Shown one piece after another: positions 34,178 to 42,792 of a DNA stretch of 64,000 nt. Under the pieces are notes generated by a model. The model searched no databases. It was not told where the DNA came from and worked only from the letters and a program-made list of their open reading frames with translations. The translations under genes were made by a program, and so were the position numbers. Every line of letters begins with the position of its first letter. The stretch's first letter is position 1. This stretch comes from Streptomyces abikoensis. Lineage in GTDB: Bacteria > Actinomycetota > Actinomycetes > Streptomycetales > Streptomycetaceae. Location: contig NZ_BMRT01000001.1 of assembly GCF_014648775.1 (NCBI RefSeq), positions 744,001 to 808,000 of the forward strand, given 5' to 3'.

Positions 34178-34660
34178 ATGCTGCCCAAAATGCCGCACCA
34201 CGAACGTGAACGTTTCCTCGCCGAGCCGCGCATCGGCGTACTGGGCGTCACCGACCCACGGGGCGAGGGACGCGCCCCGCTGCTGGTGCCGGTCTGGTAC
34301 CACTACGAGCCCGGAGGGGAGGTCGTGGTCCAGACCGGCCGGGAGATGGTGAAGACCAAGCTCCTGCTGGAGGCGGGCCGCTTCAGCCTCTGCGCCCAGG
34401 ACGACAACCGCCCCTACCGGTACGTCAGCGTCGAAGGACCCGTCACCTCGGTCACCGACCCGGCCGACCCCGAGATGCGCGAGGCCATGGCCCACCGCTA
34501 CCTGGACCCCGAGGAGGCGCGCGCCTACCTCAAGGCGACGGCGCACCAGCTCCAGGGCGACGTCACCTTCCGCATGCGCCCGCAGCACTGGCGCACCGCG
34601 GACTTCGCCGCTTTCGCCGCCGACTTCGCCGAACAGGGCAAGAGCGACGCCGACGGCTGA
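34178..34660 (+). CDS. Pyridoxamine 5'-phosphate oxidase-like (PPOX) flavin or F420 protein
   Basis: This is a 160-residue split beta-barrel protein: ERERFLAEPRIGVLGVTDPRG at the start, then PVWYHYEPGGEVVVQTG and FSLCAQDDNRPYRYVSVEGPV, typical of PPOX-class proteins that bind FMN or F420. Such proteins reduce small substrates or act in redox tailoring. It has a good CAGGGAG ribosome site. It is followed after 85 bp by the adenylation-thiolation-reductase gene, and is probably in the same operon. Confidence 0.8.
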   Translation: MLPKMPHHERERFLAEPRIGVLGVTDPRGEGRAPLLVPVWYHYEPGGEVVVQTGREMVKTKLLLEAGRFSLCAQDDNRPYRYVSVEGPVTSVTDPADPEMREAMAHRYLDPEEARAYLKATAHQLQGDVTFRMRPQHWRTADFAAFAADFAEQGKSDADG

Positions 34661-34745
34661 GCCCCACTCCCCCACCCACCGCACACCTCACACGGCACGG
34701 ACGACATGACACCCACACCCCCCGAAACAGAACGAACAGGTCTCC

Positions 34746-37700
34746 ATGACAGACATCGACGTTTCCGCCCGGCCGGCCCCCACCGCCCGCCCCGGGACGG
34801 CCGGCACGAGTGGCACGCGCGATTACCCGCGTGACCGGAGCCTTCCCGAGCTCTTCGAGGAACAGGCGGCGGCCCGGCCAGAGGCCCTCGCCGCCCGGCA
34901 CGGGGACCGCACCCTGACCTACGGGCAACTCGGCGCCCGCTCCGACGCGCTGGCCGCCCACCTGCTCGACCGGGGCGTCGAGCCGGGCACGCCGGTGGGC
35001 GTGTGCGGCAGCCGTTCCCTGGAAGCGCTGGTCGCGCTGCTGGGCATCCTCAAGGCGGGCTGCGCGTACGTCCCGCTCGACGAGGACCTGCCGCCGGCCC
35101 GGCTGCGGGCCATGGCCGAGGACGCCGGGCTGCGCGCGGCCGTCGTCCTGCCCGGCAGCACCGACCCGGTGCGCGGACTGCCCGTCCGCGTGGAGTTCGA
35201 CACGATCGAGCACACGGTCGACCGCACCCCGGGCACCCGGCCCGCCGCCGACCCCTCCGACTGCGCCTACGTGGTGTTCACCTCCGGCTCCTCCGGCCGC
35301 CCCAAGCCGGTGGCGATACCCCACCGCGGCGTGGCCCGTCTCGTCCTCTCCGACGGCGAGTTACCCCCGCCGGGCCCCGGCGACGGCGTGCTGCACGCCT
35401 ACGGACTGTCCTCCGACGCCTCCACCATCGAGATCTGGGGCGCGCTGCTGACCGGCGCCTGCCTGGTCCTGGCGGACCGCGAGGAACTCCTCTCGCCCAT
35501 CGCGCTGGAGGAACTGTTCCGCGCCCGGGGCGTGACCGTCGCCTACCTGACGACCAGCGTCTTCCACCTCGTCGCCCGCACCCGCCCCCAGGCCCTGGCG
35601 CCCCTGCGCTTCGCCTCCGCAGGCGGCGAGGCGATGGACCCCCGCCTGGCGGACGAGGTACTGGCCGCCTGCCCCGGCACCACCGTCGTCAACTTCTACG
35701 GCCCGACGGAGAACTCGGTCGTCTCCACCGCGCACGTGGTGCGCGAACTGCCCGCCGACGCCACGCACGTCCCCATAGGCCGCCCCTTCGGCGCCACCGT
35801 CTGCCACGTCCTGCGCCCCGACGGCACGGCCGCGGCACCGGGCGAGGAAGGGGAGCTGTACGTCGGCGGGGACGGACTGGCCCTGGGCTACCTCGGCGAT
35901 CCCCACCTGACCGCCGAGCGGTTCGTCGACCTGCCCGCCCATCATCCGCACGGGCCGCTGTACCGGACCGGTGACCTGGTCGTCCGGCGCGCCGACGGGC
36001 TGCTGGAGTACCGGGGACGGCTGGACCGCCAGGTGAAGCTGCGCGGTGTGCGCGTCGAGCTGGACGAGATCGAGGCCCGGCTGCGGGCCCACCCCGAGGT
36101 CGGCGAGGCCGTCGTCCAGCTCGAATCCGGCGCCCTGACCGCCTATGTCACCGCCGCCACGCCCGGAGACCCCCTGGACCTGCCCGGCATCCGCGCCTAC
36201 TGCGCCGAGTGGCTGCCGCCCCAGACCGTCCCGGCGCTGGTGGCCATGGACCACCTGCCGGTGACCAGCGGCGGCAAGGTCGACCGCGCCCGGCTGAAGG
36301 CCCTCGCGCCCCGGCCCCGGGGAACCGGGGAGCCCGGCGAGGCCGACCCGTCCAAGGTCGAGGGAGTGCTCGACGCCCTCGCCGAGGTGTGGCACCAGGT
36401 GCTCCGGGTACGTCCCACCCCCCAGGACGACTTCTTCCGGCTCGGCGGCGACTCACTGCTCGCCTCCGAGACCGTCACCCGCACCCTCGCGGTGCTGGGC
36501 CTCGACGCCGCGCTGGGCTCCACCCTCATCAGGGCCCTGCTGGCGGCACCCACCCTGGAGGGCTTCGCCACGGCCGTCCGCGAACTGCGCGGCGGCGCCG
36601 GCGGCCCGGCGCGGAACGAACCGGCGGTCGACTTCGAGCGCGAGAGCGAGCTCGGCTTCGAGCTGCCGCCCGCCCAGGGCCCGGCCCCGCGCCCCGAGGA
36701 CCCCCGGAACGTCCTGCTCACCGGCGCCTCCGGGTTCGTCGGCGCCTTCCTGCTCGACCGGCTGCTGCGCATGACGTCCGCGCGCGTCCACTGCCCCGTA
36801 CGGGCGTCCGGCGACGCGCACGCCGCCCGGCGGGTGCGCAACACCCTCGCCCGCTACGGGCTGAGCCTCGACGAGGCCGCCTGGCAGCGAGTGGAGTGCT
36901 TCCCCGCCGACCTTTCCGAACCCGGTCTCGGCCTCTCCCCCGACCACGCCGCCGAACTGTCCGGCAGCCTGGACCTGATCGTGCACAATGCGGCCCGGGT
37001 CAACTTCCTCTACCCGTACGAGGAGTTGCGCTCGGCCAACGTCGAGGGCACCCGCAGGGTCGTCCAGCTGGCGGCACCCCGCCGCGTGCCCGTCCACTTC
37101 ATCTCCACCGTCGCCGTCGTCGCCGGATTCGGCACGGCCGGGGTGGACAAGGTCGACGAGGACATGCCGCTGGCGCACGCCGACGGGCTCACCATGGGCT
37201 ACGCGGAGAGCAAGTGGGTCGCCGAGGAGGTGCTGCGGCGGGCGGCCGAGCAGGGCCTGCCGGTGGCGGTGCACCGGCCGTACGAGGTGACGGGCGACCG
37301 GGTGACCGGCGCGTGCAACACCGAGACGGCCATCTGCTCCCTGTTCAAGACGATCGCCGAGACGGGCCTGGCCCCCGACATCGAGCTGCCGATGGACTTC
37401 GTGCCCGTCGACCACCTCGCCGAGGCCGTGGTCCACATCGCCACCCGCCGCCCGGCCGGCTGGCGGGTCCACCACCTCACCAACCCGCGCCCGGCCATGC
37501 TCTCCGACGTCCTGGACCGGATGCGCGCGGCGGGCTTCGCGATCCGCACGCTGCCCTACGACCAGTGGGTGGGCGAGCTGGTGCGCCACGTCGCACGCAA
37601 CCCGAAGAGCGCGACGGCCCCGTTCGTCTCCCTGTGCGTGGACCGCAGCCGCAACGCCGACATGTCGGTCAAGGAGATGTACCTCAAGGGCGTCTTCCCG

Positions 37701-37871
37701 GTCCTGGGCCGCCGCAACGCCGAGGAGGCCCTGGACGGCAGCGGGCTGGACTGCCCGCCCGTCGACACCGCGCTGCTGGACCGGTACCTGGAGTTCTTCT
37801 TCTCGTCCGGCTACATCCCGCGCCCCGCCCCCGGACACCCGTCGCTTCCCGGAACGGAGCACACAGCATGA
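34746..37871 (+). CDS. NRPS-like adenylation-thiolation-thioester reductase protein
   Basis: This is a 1041-residue single-module protein. The A domain (about 20-530) has A3 VVFTSGSSGRPKPVAIPHRG (near 175), SSDASTIEIWGALLTGA (the amino-acid-binding Asp region), YGPTEN, YRTGDL and GRLDRQVKLRGVRVE, and A10 SGGKVDR. The T domain has FFRLGGDSLLA (phosphopantetheine Ser, near 566). The reductase domain (about 650-1030) has LLTGASGFVGAF and GYAESKW (Tyr/Lys). It should activate one amino acid or carboxylic acid and release it as an aldehyde or alcohol. No condensation domain is present. A TTA codon at 35361-35363 suggests bldA control. It overlaps the first P450 (ATGA). Confidence 0.9.
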   Translation: MTDIDVSARPAPTARPGTAGTSGTRDYPRDRSLPELFEEQAAARPEALAARHGDRTLTYGQLGARSDALAAHLLDRGVEPGTPVGVCGSRSLEALVALLGILKAGCAYVPLDEDLPPARLRAMAEDAGLRAAVVLPGSTDPVRGLPVRVEFDTIEHTVDRTPGTRPAADPSDCAYVVFTSGSSGRPKPVAIPHRGVARLVLSDGELPPPGPGDGVLHAYGLSSDASTIEIWGALLTGACLVLADREELLSPIALEELFRARGVTVAYLTTSVFHLVARTRPQALAPLRFASAGGEAMDPRLADEVLAACPGTTVVNFYGPTENSVVSTAHVVRELPADATHVPIGRPFGATVCHVLRPDGTAAAPGEEGELYVGGDGLALGYLGDPHLTAERFVDLPAHHPHGPLYRTGDLVVRRADGLLEYRGRLDRQVKLRGVRVELDEIEARLRAHPEVGEAVVQLESGALTAYVTAATPGDPLDLPGIRAYCAEWLPPQTVPALVAMDHLPVTSGGKVDRARLKALAPRPRGTGEPGEADPSKVEGVLDALAEVWHQVLRVRPTPQDDFFRLGGDSLLASETVTRTLAVLGLDAALGSTLIRALLAAPTLEGFATAVRELRGGAGGPARNEPAVDFERESELGFELPPAQGPAPRPEDPRNVLLTGASGFVGAFLLDRLLRMTSARVHCPVRASGDAHAARRVRNTLARYGLSLDEAAWQRVECFPADLSEPGLGLSPDHAAELSGSLDLIVHNAARVNFLYPYEELRSANVEGTRRVVQLAAPRRVPVHFISTVAVVAGFGTAGVDKVDEDMPLAHADGLTMGYAESKWVAEEVLRRAAEQGLPVAVHRPYEVTGDRVTGACNTETAICSLFKTIAETGLAPDIELPMDFVPVDHLAEAVVHIATRRPAGWRVHHLTNPRPAMLSDVLDRMRAAGFAIRTLPYDQWVGELVRHVARNPKSATAPFVSLCVDRSRNADMSVKEMYLKGVFPVLGRRNAEEALDGSGLDCPPVDTALLDRYLEFFFSSGYIPRPAPGHPSLPGTEHTA

Positions 37872-39082
37872 GCGAGGACCTTCCCGCACTCGTCCAGGTC
37901 CCGGCCGTGGAGCCGGGCACCGCCGGCCCCCCGTGCGGCTACGCCCGTCTGCGCGCCGAACAGCCGGTGGTCAAGGCGGAGTTACCGAACGGCGAGACGG
38001 GCTGGCTGCTCAGCCGCTACGAGGACGTGCGGGCCGCCTTCGCCGACCCCCGGCTCGTCCGGCCGCTGCTCTCCGCCTGGCCGCCCCGCGAGGGCCCCGA
38101 CGCCCCGCCGCCGTGCCTGCCGACGTTCCTGGAGATGACCGGCGAGCACCACGAGCGGGTACGGCGCACCGTGCTGCCGCTCTTCGGCAGGCGCCGCCTG
38201 GAATTCATGGAGCCCCGGATCCGGGACATGGCCGGGGAGCTGATCGACGCCATGGTGGCGTCCGCCGACGGCGGCACGGCCGACCTGGTCGCCGCCTACG
38301 TCGATCCGCTGCCGCTGCGCGTGCTGTGCGAGACCACCGGGATCCCGCACGAGGACCACGGGATCTACCTCCCCCACACCCTCACCCTGCTCGGCGCCGC
38401 CGGGCTGTCGATGGACGAGGTGCTGGCGGCCCTGTACGCGCTCCAGGACTACGCCGAGGACCTCATCTCCCGCAAGGAGAAGGAGGGCGAGGGCGAGGAC
38501 TACATCCACCTCCTGCTGGCGGAGAGCCGCCGCCCCGACGGCGGGATGACCCGGGACGACGTGGTCAGCTTCGTCGTCACCATGCTGATGGCCGGCTACA
38601 AGACCAACATCCAGCACACCGGCAACGCGCTGTTCACCCTGCTCACCCACCCCGACCAGCTGCGGGAGCTGCGCGAGTCGCCGCAGCGGATGGGCACGGC
38701 GGTGGAGGAGCTGCTGCGCCACGTCCCGCTGATGAACGCCATCAACATTCTGGTCGCCCAGGAGGACTTCACCCTCCACGGGCAGCACATCCGGGCCGGG
38801 GACGCGGTCATCCCGGTGCCCGCCTCCGCCAATCGCGACCCCGCCGCGTTCACCGACCCCGACCGCCTGGACCTGACCCGCACCCCCAACGCTCACGTCG
38901 CCTTCGGCCACGGGCCCCACGCCTGCACCGGCGGGCACCTGACCCGGCTGCAGCTCTCCATCGCCATCGAGGTGCTGCTGGAGCGGCTGCCCGGCATCGA
39001 GCTCGCCGTGCCGGCGGAGTCGATCCCCTGGGACGAGTCCACCCCGCTGCGGGCCCCGGCCCGGCTCCCGGTGCGCTGGTGA
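37868..39082 (+). CDS. Cytochrome P450 (first of pair)
   Basis: This is a 404-residue soluble bacterial P450. The heme loop is VAFGHGPHACTGGHL (Cys ligand), the ExxR region lies in the K helix (AVEELLRHVP) and the I helix reads LMAGYKTNIQHTG, keeping a Thr in the oxygen-activation position. It is translationally coupled to the A-T-R protein, so its substrate may be the tethered or reduced product. A TTA codon at 37982-37984 (codon 39) is a further bldA mark in this operon. Confidence 0.9.
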   Translation: MSEDLPALVQVPAVEPGTAGPPCGYARLRAEQPVVKAELPNGETGWLLSRYEDVRAAFADPRLVRPLLSAWPPREGPDAPPPCLPTFLEMTGEHHERVRRTVLPLFGRRRLEFMEPRIRDMAGELIDAMVASADGGTADLVAAYVDPLPLRVLCETTGIPHEDHGIYLPHTLTLLGAAGLSMDEVLAALYALQDYAEDLISRKEKEGEGEDYIHLLLAESRRPDGGMTRDDVVSFVVTMLMAGYKTNIQHTGNALFTLLTHPDQLRELRESPQRMGTAVEELLRHVPLMNAINILVAQEDFTLHGQHIRAGDAVIPVPASANRDPAAFTDPDRLDLTRTPNAHVAFGHGPHACTGGHLTRLQLSIAIEVLLERLPGIELAVPAESIPWDESTPLRAPARLPVRW

Positions 39083-39132
39083 CGCACCTTCCCCTCCACG
39101 ACGTGACGACCGGACGAGAAAGGCCCGAGACA

Positions 39133-40329
39133 GTGACCGCACCGAACGCGGAGCTCCCCCACTACCCCTTCAGCACCGAGGGCGTCCGCCTCGCCCCCGA
39201 ACTCGACGAGCTGCGGAGCCGCTGCCCGGTGGCCAGGGTCAGCACCAACTCCGGCGAGGAGGCCTGGCTGGTCACCGGCTACGAGACGGCCCAGCACGTG
39301 CTGCGCGACCGGAAGTTCGCCCGATCCGTACTGGCCGACCCCGAGGGCCCCGCCCAGGACACCCCGATCCTGGCACCCGAGCTGCTGGACGCCATGAACC
39401 ACCTCCAGCAGGCCGGGCTGCGGGACGAGGTCCTCAAGGCGCTCGGCCGCAACCAGCCCGAGCTCCCCGCCGACTGGGTCGCCGAGGTCACCCGTGAGGG
39501 CCTGGACACCATGGTCCGGCAGGGCAGCCCGGGCGACCTCCAGCGCCACTTCGCGGAATGGGTCGCCGCCCAGTGCATGTGCCGGGTCCTCGGACTGCCC
39601 TTCGAGGACCACGAGTGGCTCGCCGTACGGGCCGACCTCGACCTGACCATGGTGACCCCGACCCACGAGGAACTCGCCCGCAACTGGGAGGAGATCCGGG
39701 TCTACATGCACGAGTACATGGCCGCCCGCCGCCCCGGCCGGCCCCGCGGTCTCGTCGACCGCCTCGCCGATCTCAACGCGGAGCGGCAGGGGCTCACCGA
39801 CAAGCAGCTGTCGAACATCGTCTCCGTCCTGTTCGTCAGCGGTTACGAGGACTTCGCCAGCTTCCTGGGCGTCGCGGCGCTCACCCTCCTCCAGCACCCC
39901 GAGGCGATGGACGCCGTGCGCGCCCGCCCGGAAACCATGCCGCAGTGCGTGGAGGAGCTGCTGCGCCACAGCGTCGTCCTGGGCAACGCCATCCCCCGCT
40001 TCGTCACCGAGGACACGAAACTGGACACGGCGGAGGTACGGCAGGGCGACCTCGTCCTGCTCTCGCTGGACGCGACCAACTACGACCCCGCCGCCTTCCC
40101 CGACCCCGGCACCTTCGACCCCACCCGCTCCCCCAACCCCCATCTCCGCTTCGGGTACGGGCGCCACCACTGCCCGGGCGCCCACCTGGTCCGCCGGCAA
40201 TCAGAGACCGCCTTCGGCGTCCTGCTCGACCGGCTGCCGGGCATCCGCCTGGCGGTACCGGTGGACGAGGTGCCCTGGCACCCCAACCGCATGGCGATCA
40301 TGTTGGCGGGGCTGCCGGTCACCTGGTAG
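39133..40329 (+). CDS. Cytochrome P450 (second of pair) with unusual I helix
   Basis: This is a 398-residue P450 with heme loop LRFGYGRHHCPGAHL. The I helix reads LFVSGYEDFASFLG: the usual Thr of the AG-x-x-T motif is absent (Asp/Phe there), as in P450s that do atypical chemistry such as coupling or peroxygenation. The GTG at 39133 follows AAAGG; a GTG at 39079 overlapping the previous stop is the alternative. It converges on the ABC-F gene with a 13-bp gap. The pair of P450s presumably acts in sequence on the product of the A-T-R protein. Confidence 0.87.
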   Translation: MTAPNAELPHYPFSTEGVRLAPELDELRSRCPVARVSTNSGEEAWLVTGYETAQHVLRDRKFARSVLADPEGPAQDTPILAPELLDAMNHLQQAGLRDEVLKALGRNQPELPADWVAEVTREGLDTMVRQGSPGDLQRHFAEWVAAQCMCRVLGLPFEDHEWLAVRADLDLTMVTPTHEELARNWEEIRVYMHEYMAARRPGRPRGLVDRLADLNAERQGLTDKQLSNIVSVLFVSGYEDFASFLGVAALTLLQHPEAMDAVRARPETMPQCVEELLRHSVVLGNAIPRFVTEDTKLDTAEVRQGDLVLLSLDATNYDPAAFPDPGTFDPTRSPNPHLRFGYGRHHCPGAHLVRRQSETAFGVLLDRLPGIRLAVPVDEVPWHPNRMAIMLAGLPVTW

Positions 40330-40342
40330 CGAGGCCGGGGGC

Positions 40343-41989
40343 TCACACCCCGGGAGCCCCCGTCTCCGTCAGCTCGCCGTCGGCCAGCCGCAGCCACCGG
40401 TCGACGCGGATCTCCCACAGGAACCGTTCGTCGTGGCTGACCACGACGAACGCGCCCTGGTAGGAGTTCAGCGCGCTCTCCAGCTGGCCCGCGCTGACCA
40501 GGTCGAGGTTGTTCGTCGGCTCGTCCAGGAGCAGCAGGTGCGGGGCCGGTTCGGCGCACAGGACGCAGGCCAGGGTGGCGCGCAGCCGCTCGCCGCCGGA
40601 GAGCACCCCAACGGGCAGATGGGCGCCGGCGCCCCGGAAGTGGAAGCGGGCGAGCAGGTTCATCCGCTCGGCCTCGGACCGCTCCGGGGCGTACTCGGCG
40701 AAGTTCTCGGCGACCGTACGCTCCGGGTCGAGCAGGTCGAGGCGCTGCGAGAGATAGGCGACGCGCCCGTCGGCCCGCTTGACCGCGCCGCTCTCCGGGG
40801 CCAGGCCGCCGTCGAGCAGCCGGAGCAGGGTGCTCTTCCCGGCGCCGTTGGGGCCGGTCAGCGCGATGCGTTCCGGGCCCCGGATCGTCAGGTCGAGGCC
40901 GTTCCCGGCGAAGACGTCCTTGCCGCCGAGCCGGACGCGGAGCTGTTCGCCGAGGAACAGGTTGCGTCCGGCGGGCACGTTGGTCTCGGGCAGGTCCAGC
41001 GTGATGCGCTGTTCGTCGCGGAGCGCGCGCCCGGCCTCGTCCAGCCGGGCCTTCGCCTCGCTGACGCGGCCGGCGTGCATCTGGCCGGCCCGTCCGGCGG
41101 ACTCCTGCGCGCCGCGCTTCATGTTGCCGGCGAAGATGCGGGGCAGGCCGGCGCTCTTGAGGTTGCGGGCGGCGTTGCTCTGCCGGCGTTCGGCGCGTTC
41201 GCGGGCTTGTTGCATCTCGCGCTTCTCCCGCTTGAGCTCCTGTTCGGCGTTGCGGACGTTCTTCTCCGCGACCTCCCGCTCGGCACGGACGGCGTCCTCG
41301 TACTCGGTGAAGTTGCCGCCGTGGAAACGGAGTTCGCCGCGCGGGTCGAGTTCGGCGATGCGTTCCATGCGGTCGAGCAGGGCGCGGTCGTGGCTGACGA
41401 GGAGCAGGCAGCCGGTGAAGTTCGCCAGCACGTCGTAGAGCTTGTGCCGGGCGTCGAGGTCGAGGTTGTTGGTGGGCTCGTCGAGCAGCAGCACGTCGGG
41501 GCGCTTCAGCAGCTGGGCGGCGAGGCCGAGGGAGACCACCTGTCCCCCGCTGAGGGTGCTCAGCGTGCGGTCCAGGGTGACGTCGGTCAGGCCGAGGCGG
41601 TCGAGCTGGGCGCGGGTGCGTTCCTCGATGTCCCAGTCGTCGCCGATGGTGGTGAAGTGCTTCTCGTCGGCGTCCCCGGACTCCACCGCGTCGATGGCCC
41701 GGATGATCGCGGCGACGCCCAGCACCTCGGCGACGGTGAGCTCACCGGTCAGGGGGAGGCTCTGCGGCAGGTAGCCGAGGGTGCCGGTGACGGAGACCGA
41801 CCCGGTGGCGGGGCGCAGTTCACCTGCGACGATCTTGAGCAGGGTGCTCTTGCCGGCGCCGTTGGGCGCGACGAGCCCGGTGCGGCCGGGGCCGAGGGTG
41901 AAGGACAGGTCCTGGAAGACGGGGGTGTCGTCGGGCCAGGCGAAGGACAGGTTCGAGCAGACGACGGAAACACCGGAGACGCCGGACAT
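40343..41989 (-). CDS. ABC-F ribosomal protection protein
   Basis: This 548-residue protein has two ABC ATPase domains and no membrane domain. Walker A motifs are VAPNGAGKSTL and TGPNGAGKSTL, signatures LSGGQVVSL and LSGGERLRATL, and Walker B VLLLDEPTNNLDL and LLLLDEPTNNLDL. Between them lies a charged linker (about 230-330, rich in Glu, Lys and Arg) typical of the P-site tRNA interaction motif of antibiotic-resistance ABC-F proteins. It would displace 50S-targeting drugs from the ribosome. A leader peptide and hairpins upstream suggest drug-dependent induction. It may protect against the product of the adjacent NRPS-like locus or against external drugs. Confidence 0.9.
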   Translation of the reverse strand: MSGVSGVSVVCSNLSFAWPDDTPVFQDLSFTLGPGRTGLVAPNGAGKSTLLKIVAGELRPATGSVSVTGTLGYLPQSLPLTGELTVAEVLGVAAIIRAIDAVESGDADEKHFTTIGDDWDIEERTRAQLDRLGLTDVTLDRTLSTLSGGQVVSLGLAAQLLKRPDVLLLDEPTNNLDLDARHKLYDVLANFTGCLLLVSHDRALLDRMERIAELDPRGELRFHGGNFTEYEDAVRAEREVAEKNVRNAEQELKREKREMQQARERAERRQSNAARNLKSAGLPRIFAGNMKRGAQESAGRAGQMHAGRVSEAKARLDEAGRALRDEQRITLDLPETNVPAGRNLFLGEQLRVRLGGKDVFAGNGLDLTIRGPERIALTGPNGAGKSTLLRLLDGGLAPESGAVKRADGRVAYLSQRLDLLDPERTVAENFAEYAPERSEAERMNLLARFHFRGAGAHLPVGVLSGGERLRATLACVLCAEPAPHLLLLDEPTNNLDLVSAGQLESALNSYQGAFVVVSHDERFLWEIRVDRWLRLADGELTETGAPGV

Positions 41990-42139
41990 GAAGGTGACCT
42001 CGTGAGAGCGCAGTGACAGACAAGGGGAAAGTGGAAAACGGGAACGACAACGAAGCCACTGACGGCGATGCTTCCGCGCATCGGCCGGTGGCCTGTCGGG
42101 TCCGGGTGATCACCCGGAGATGTCGTCGTCCACCACCAT
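41990..42139 (-). promoter_or_regulatory. Leader peptide and hairpins upstream of the ABC-F gene
   Basis: Read leftward, GAGGAG is followed after 7 nt by ATG (42139) of a 9-codon ORF, MVVDDDISG, ending in TGA at 42110. Its last codons lie in a perfect 18-bp palindrome TCCGGGTGATCACCCGGA (42101-42118). A second hairpin CGATGC-ttccgc-GCATCG lies at 42066-42083, then about 75 nt lead to the ABC-F start. A short translated uORF with competing hairpins is the lay-out of ribosome-mediated attenuators that induce ABC-F and Erm genes. The mechanism is inferred; the ORF, ribosome site and palindromes are visible. Confidence 0.6.
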
Positions 42140-42186
42140 GTCCGGTCTCCTCGACGAGCGGTCAGAATCCGTGCCAGTTTAACAAC

Positions 42187-42792
42187 TCAAGCGGGAATCG
42201 CGACGGGAATTTCTCGCAGGTGTGCGATGCCCCGGTCCAGGGCGGCCTCCAGGTGCTCGATGCCGCCCGTCGTCAGGAGGATCATCACCCCGCCCTGGAC
42301 TCCGGCCAGCAGGGCCGCGGCCTCGCGGTCGGCGTCCAGGGCGGCGGCGATCTCGCCCGCGTCCTGCATGTGGCGGATGCCCGCCGCGAGTTGCTCCTGC
42401 CAGTGCCCCAGAAGCTCACGGGCCACGGCGCGCGCGGCGTCCGTGGCTGTTCCCAGCTGTGACATGGCGGCGTGCAGCGGACAGTTCTCGCCCTGCGCGC
42501 GGTAGCGGGCGACGACCTTGTCGCGCCACTGCCACCAGGCGTCCCAGCCGGTCAGCGCGCCCAGCTCCGGCTGCTGGTCGTCGATGACCCGGGCCGCTTC
42601 GTACCGGGCCACGGCCAGCAGCAACTCGTCCTTCCCGCCGGGGAAGTAGTGGAACAGCTGGCTCTTGCTGGTCGCGGTGCGACCCATGACGTCCTCAAGC
42701 CGCAGGGAGAAAACTCCCTGGTCCCGGATCTCCTCCGCGGCCCCCTCGATGATGCGCTGCCTGGTCGCGGCGCCCTTGCGGGTCAACGACAC
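42187..42792 (-). CDS. TetR-family regulator
   Basis: This 201-residue protein has an N-terminal helix-turn-helix (TRQRIIEGAAEEIRDQGVFSLRLEDVMGRTATSKSQLFHYF) and a C-terminal domain of the TetR_C type seen in regulators of oxidoreductases. It starts at GTG 42792 or TTG 42786, after GGGAGG. Its start lies inside the 3' end of the quinone oxidoreductase frame, on the same strand, so the two are probably co-transcribed, and the regulator may repress that operon or the ABC-F gene downstream. Confidence 0.87.
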   Translation of the reverse strand: MSLTRKGAATRQRIIEGAAEEIRDQGVFSLRLEDVMGRTATSKSQLFHYFPGGKDELLLAVARYEAARVIDDQQPELGALTGWDAWWQWRDKVVARYRAQGENCPLHAAMSQLGTATDAARAVARELLGHWQEQLAAGIRHMQDAGEIAAALDADREAAALLAGVQGGVMILLTTGGIEHLEAALDRGIAHLREIPVAIPA

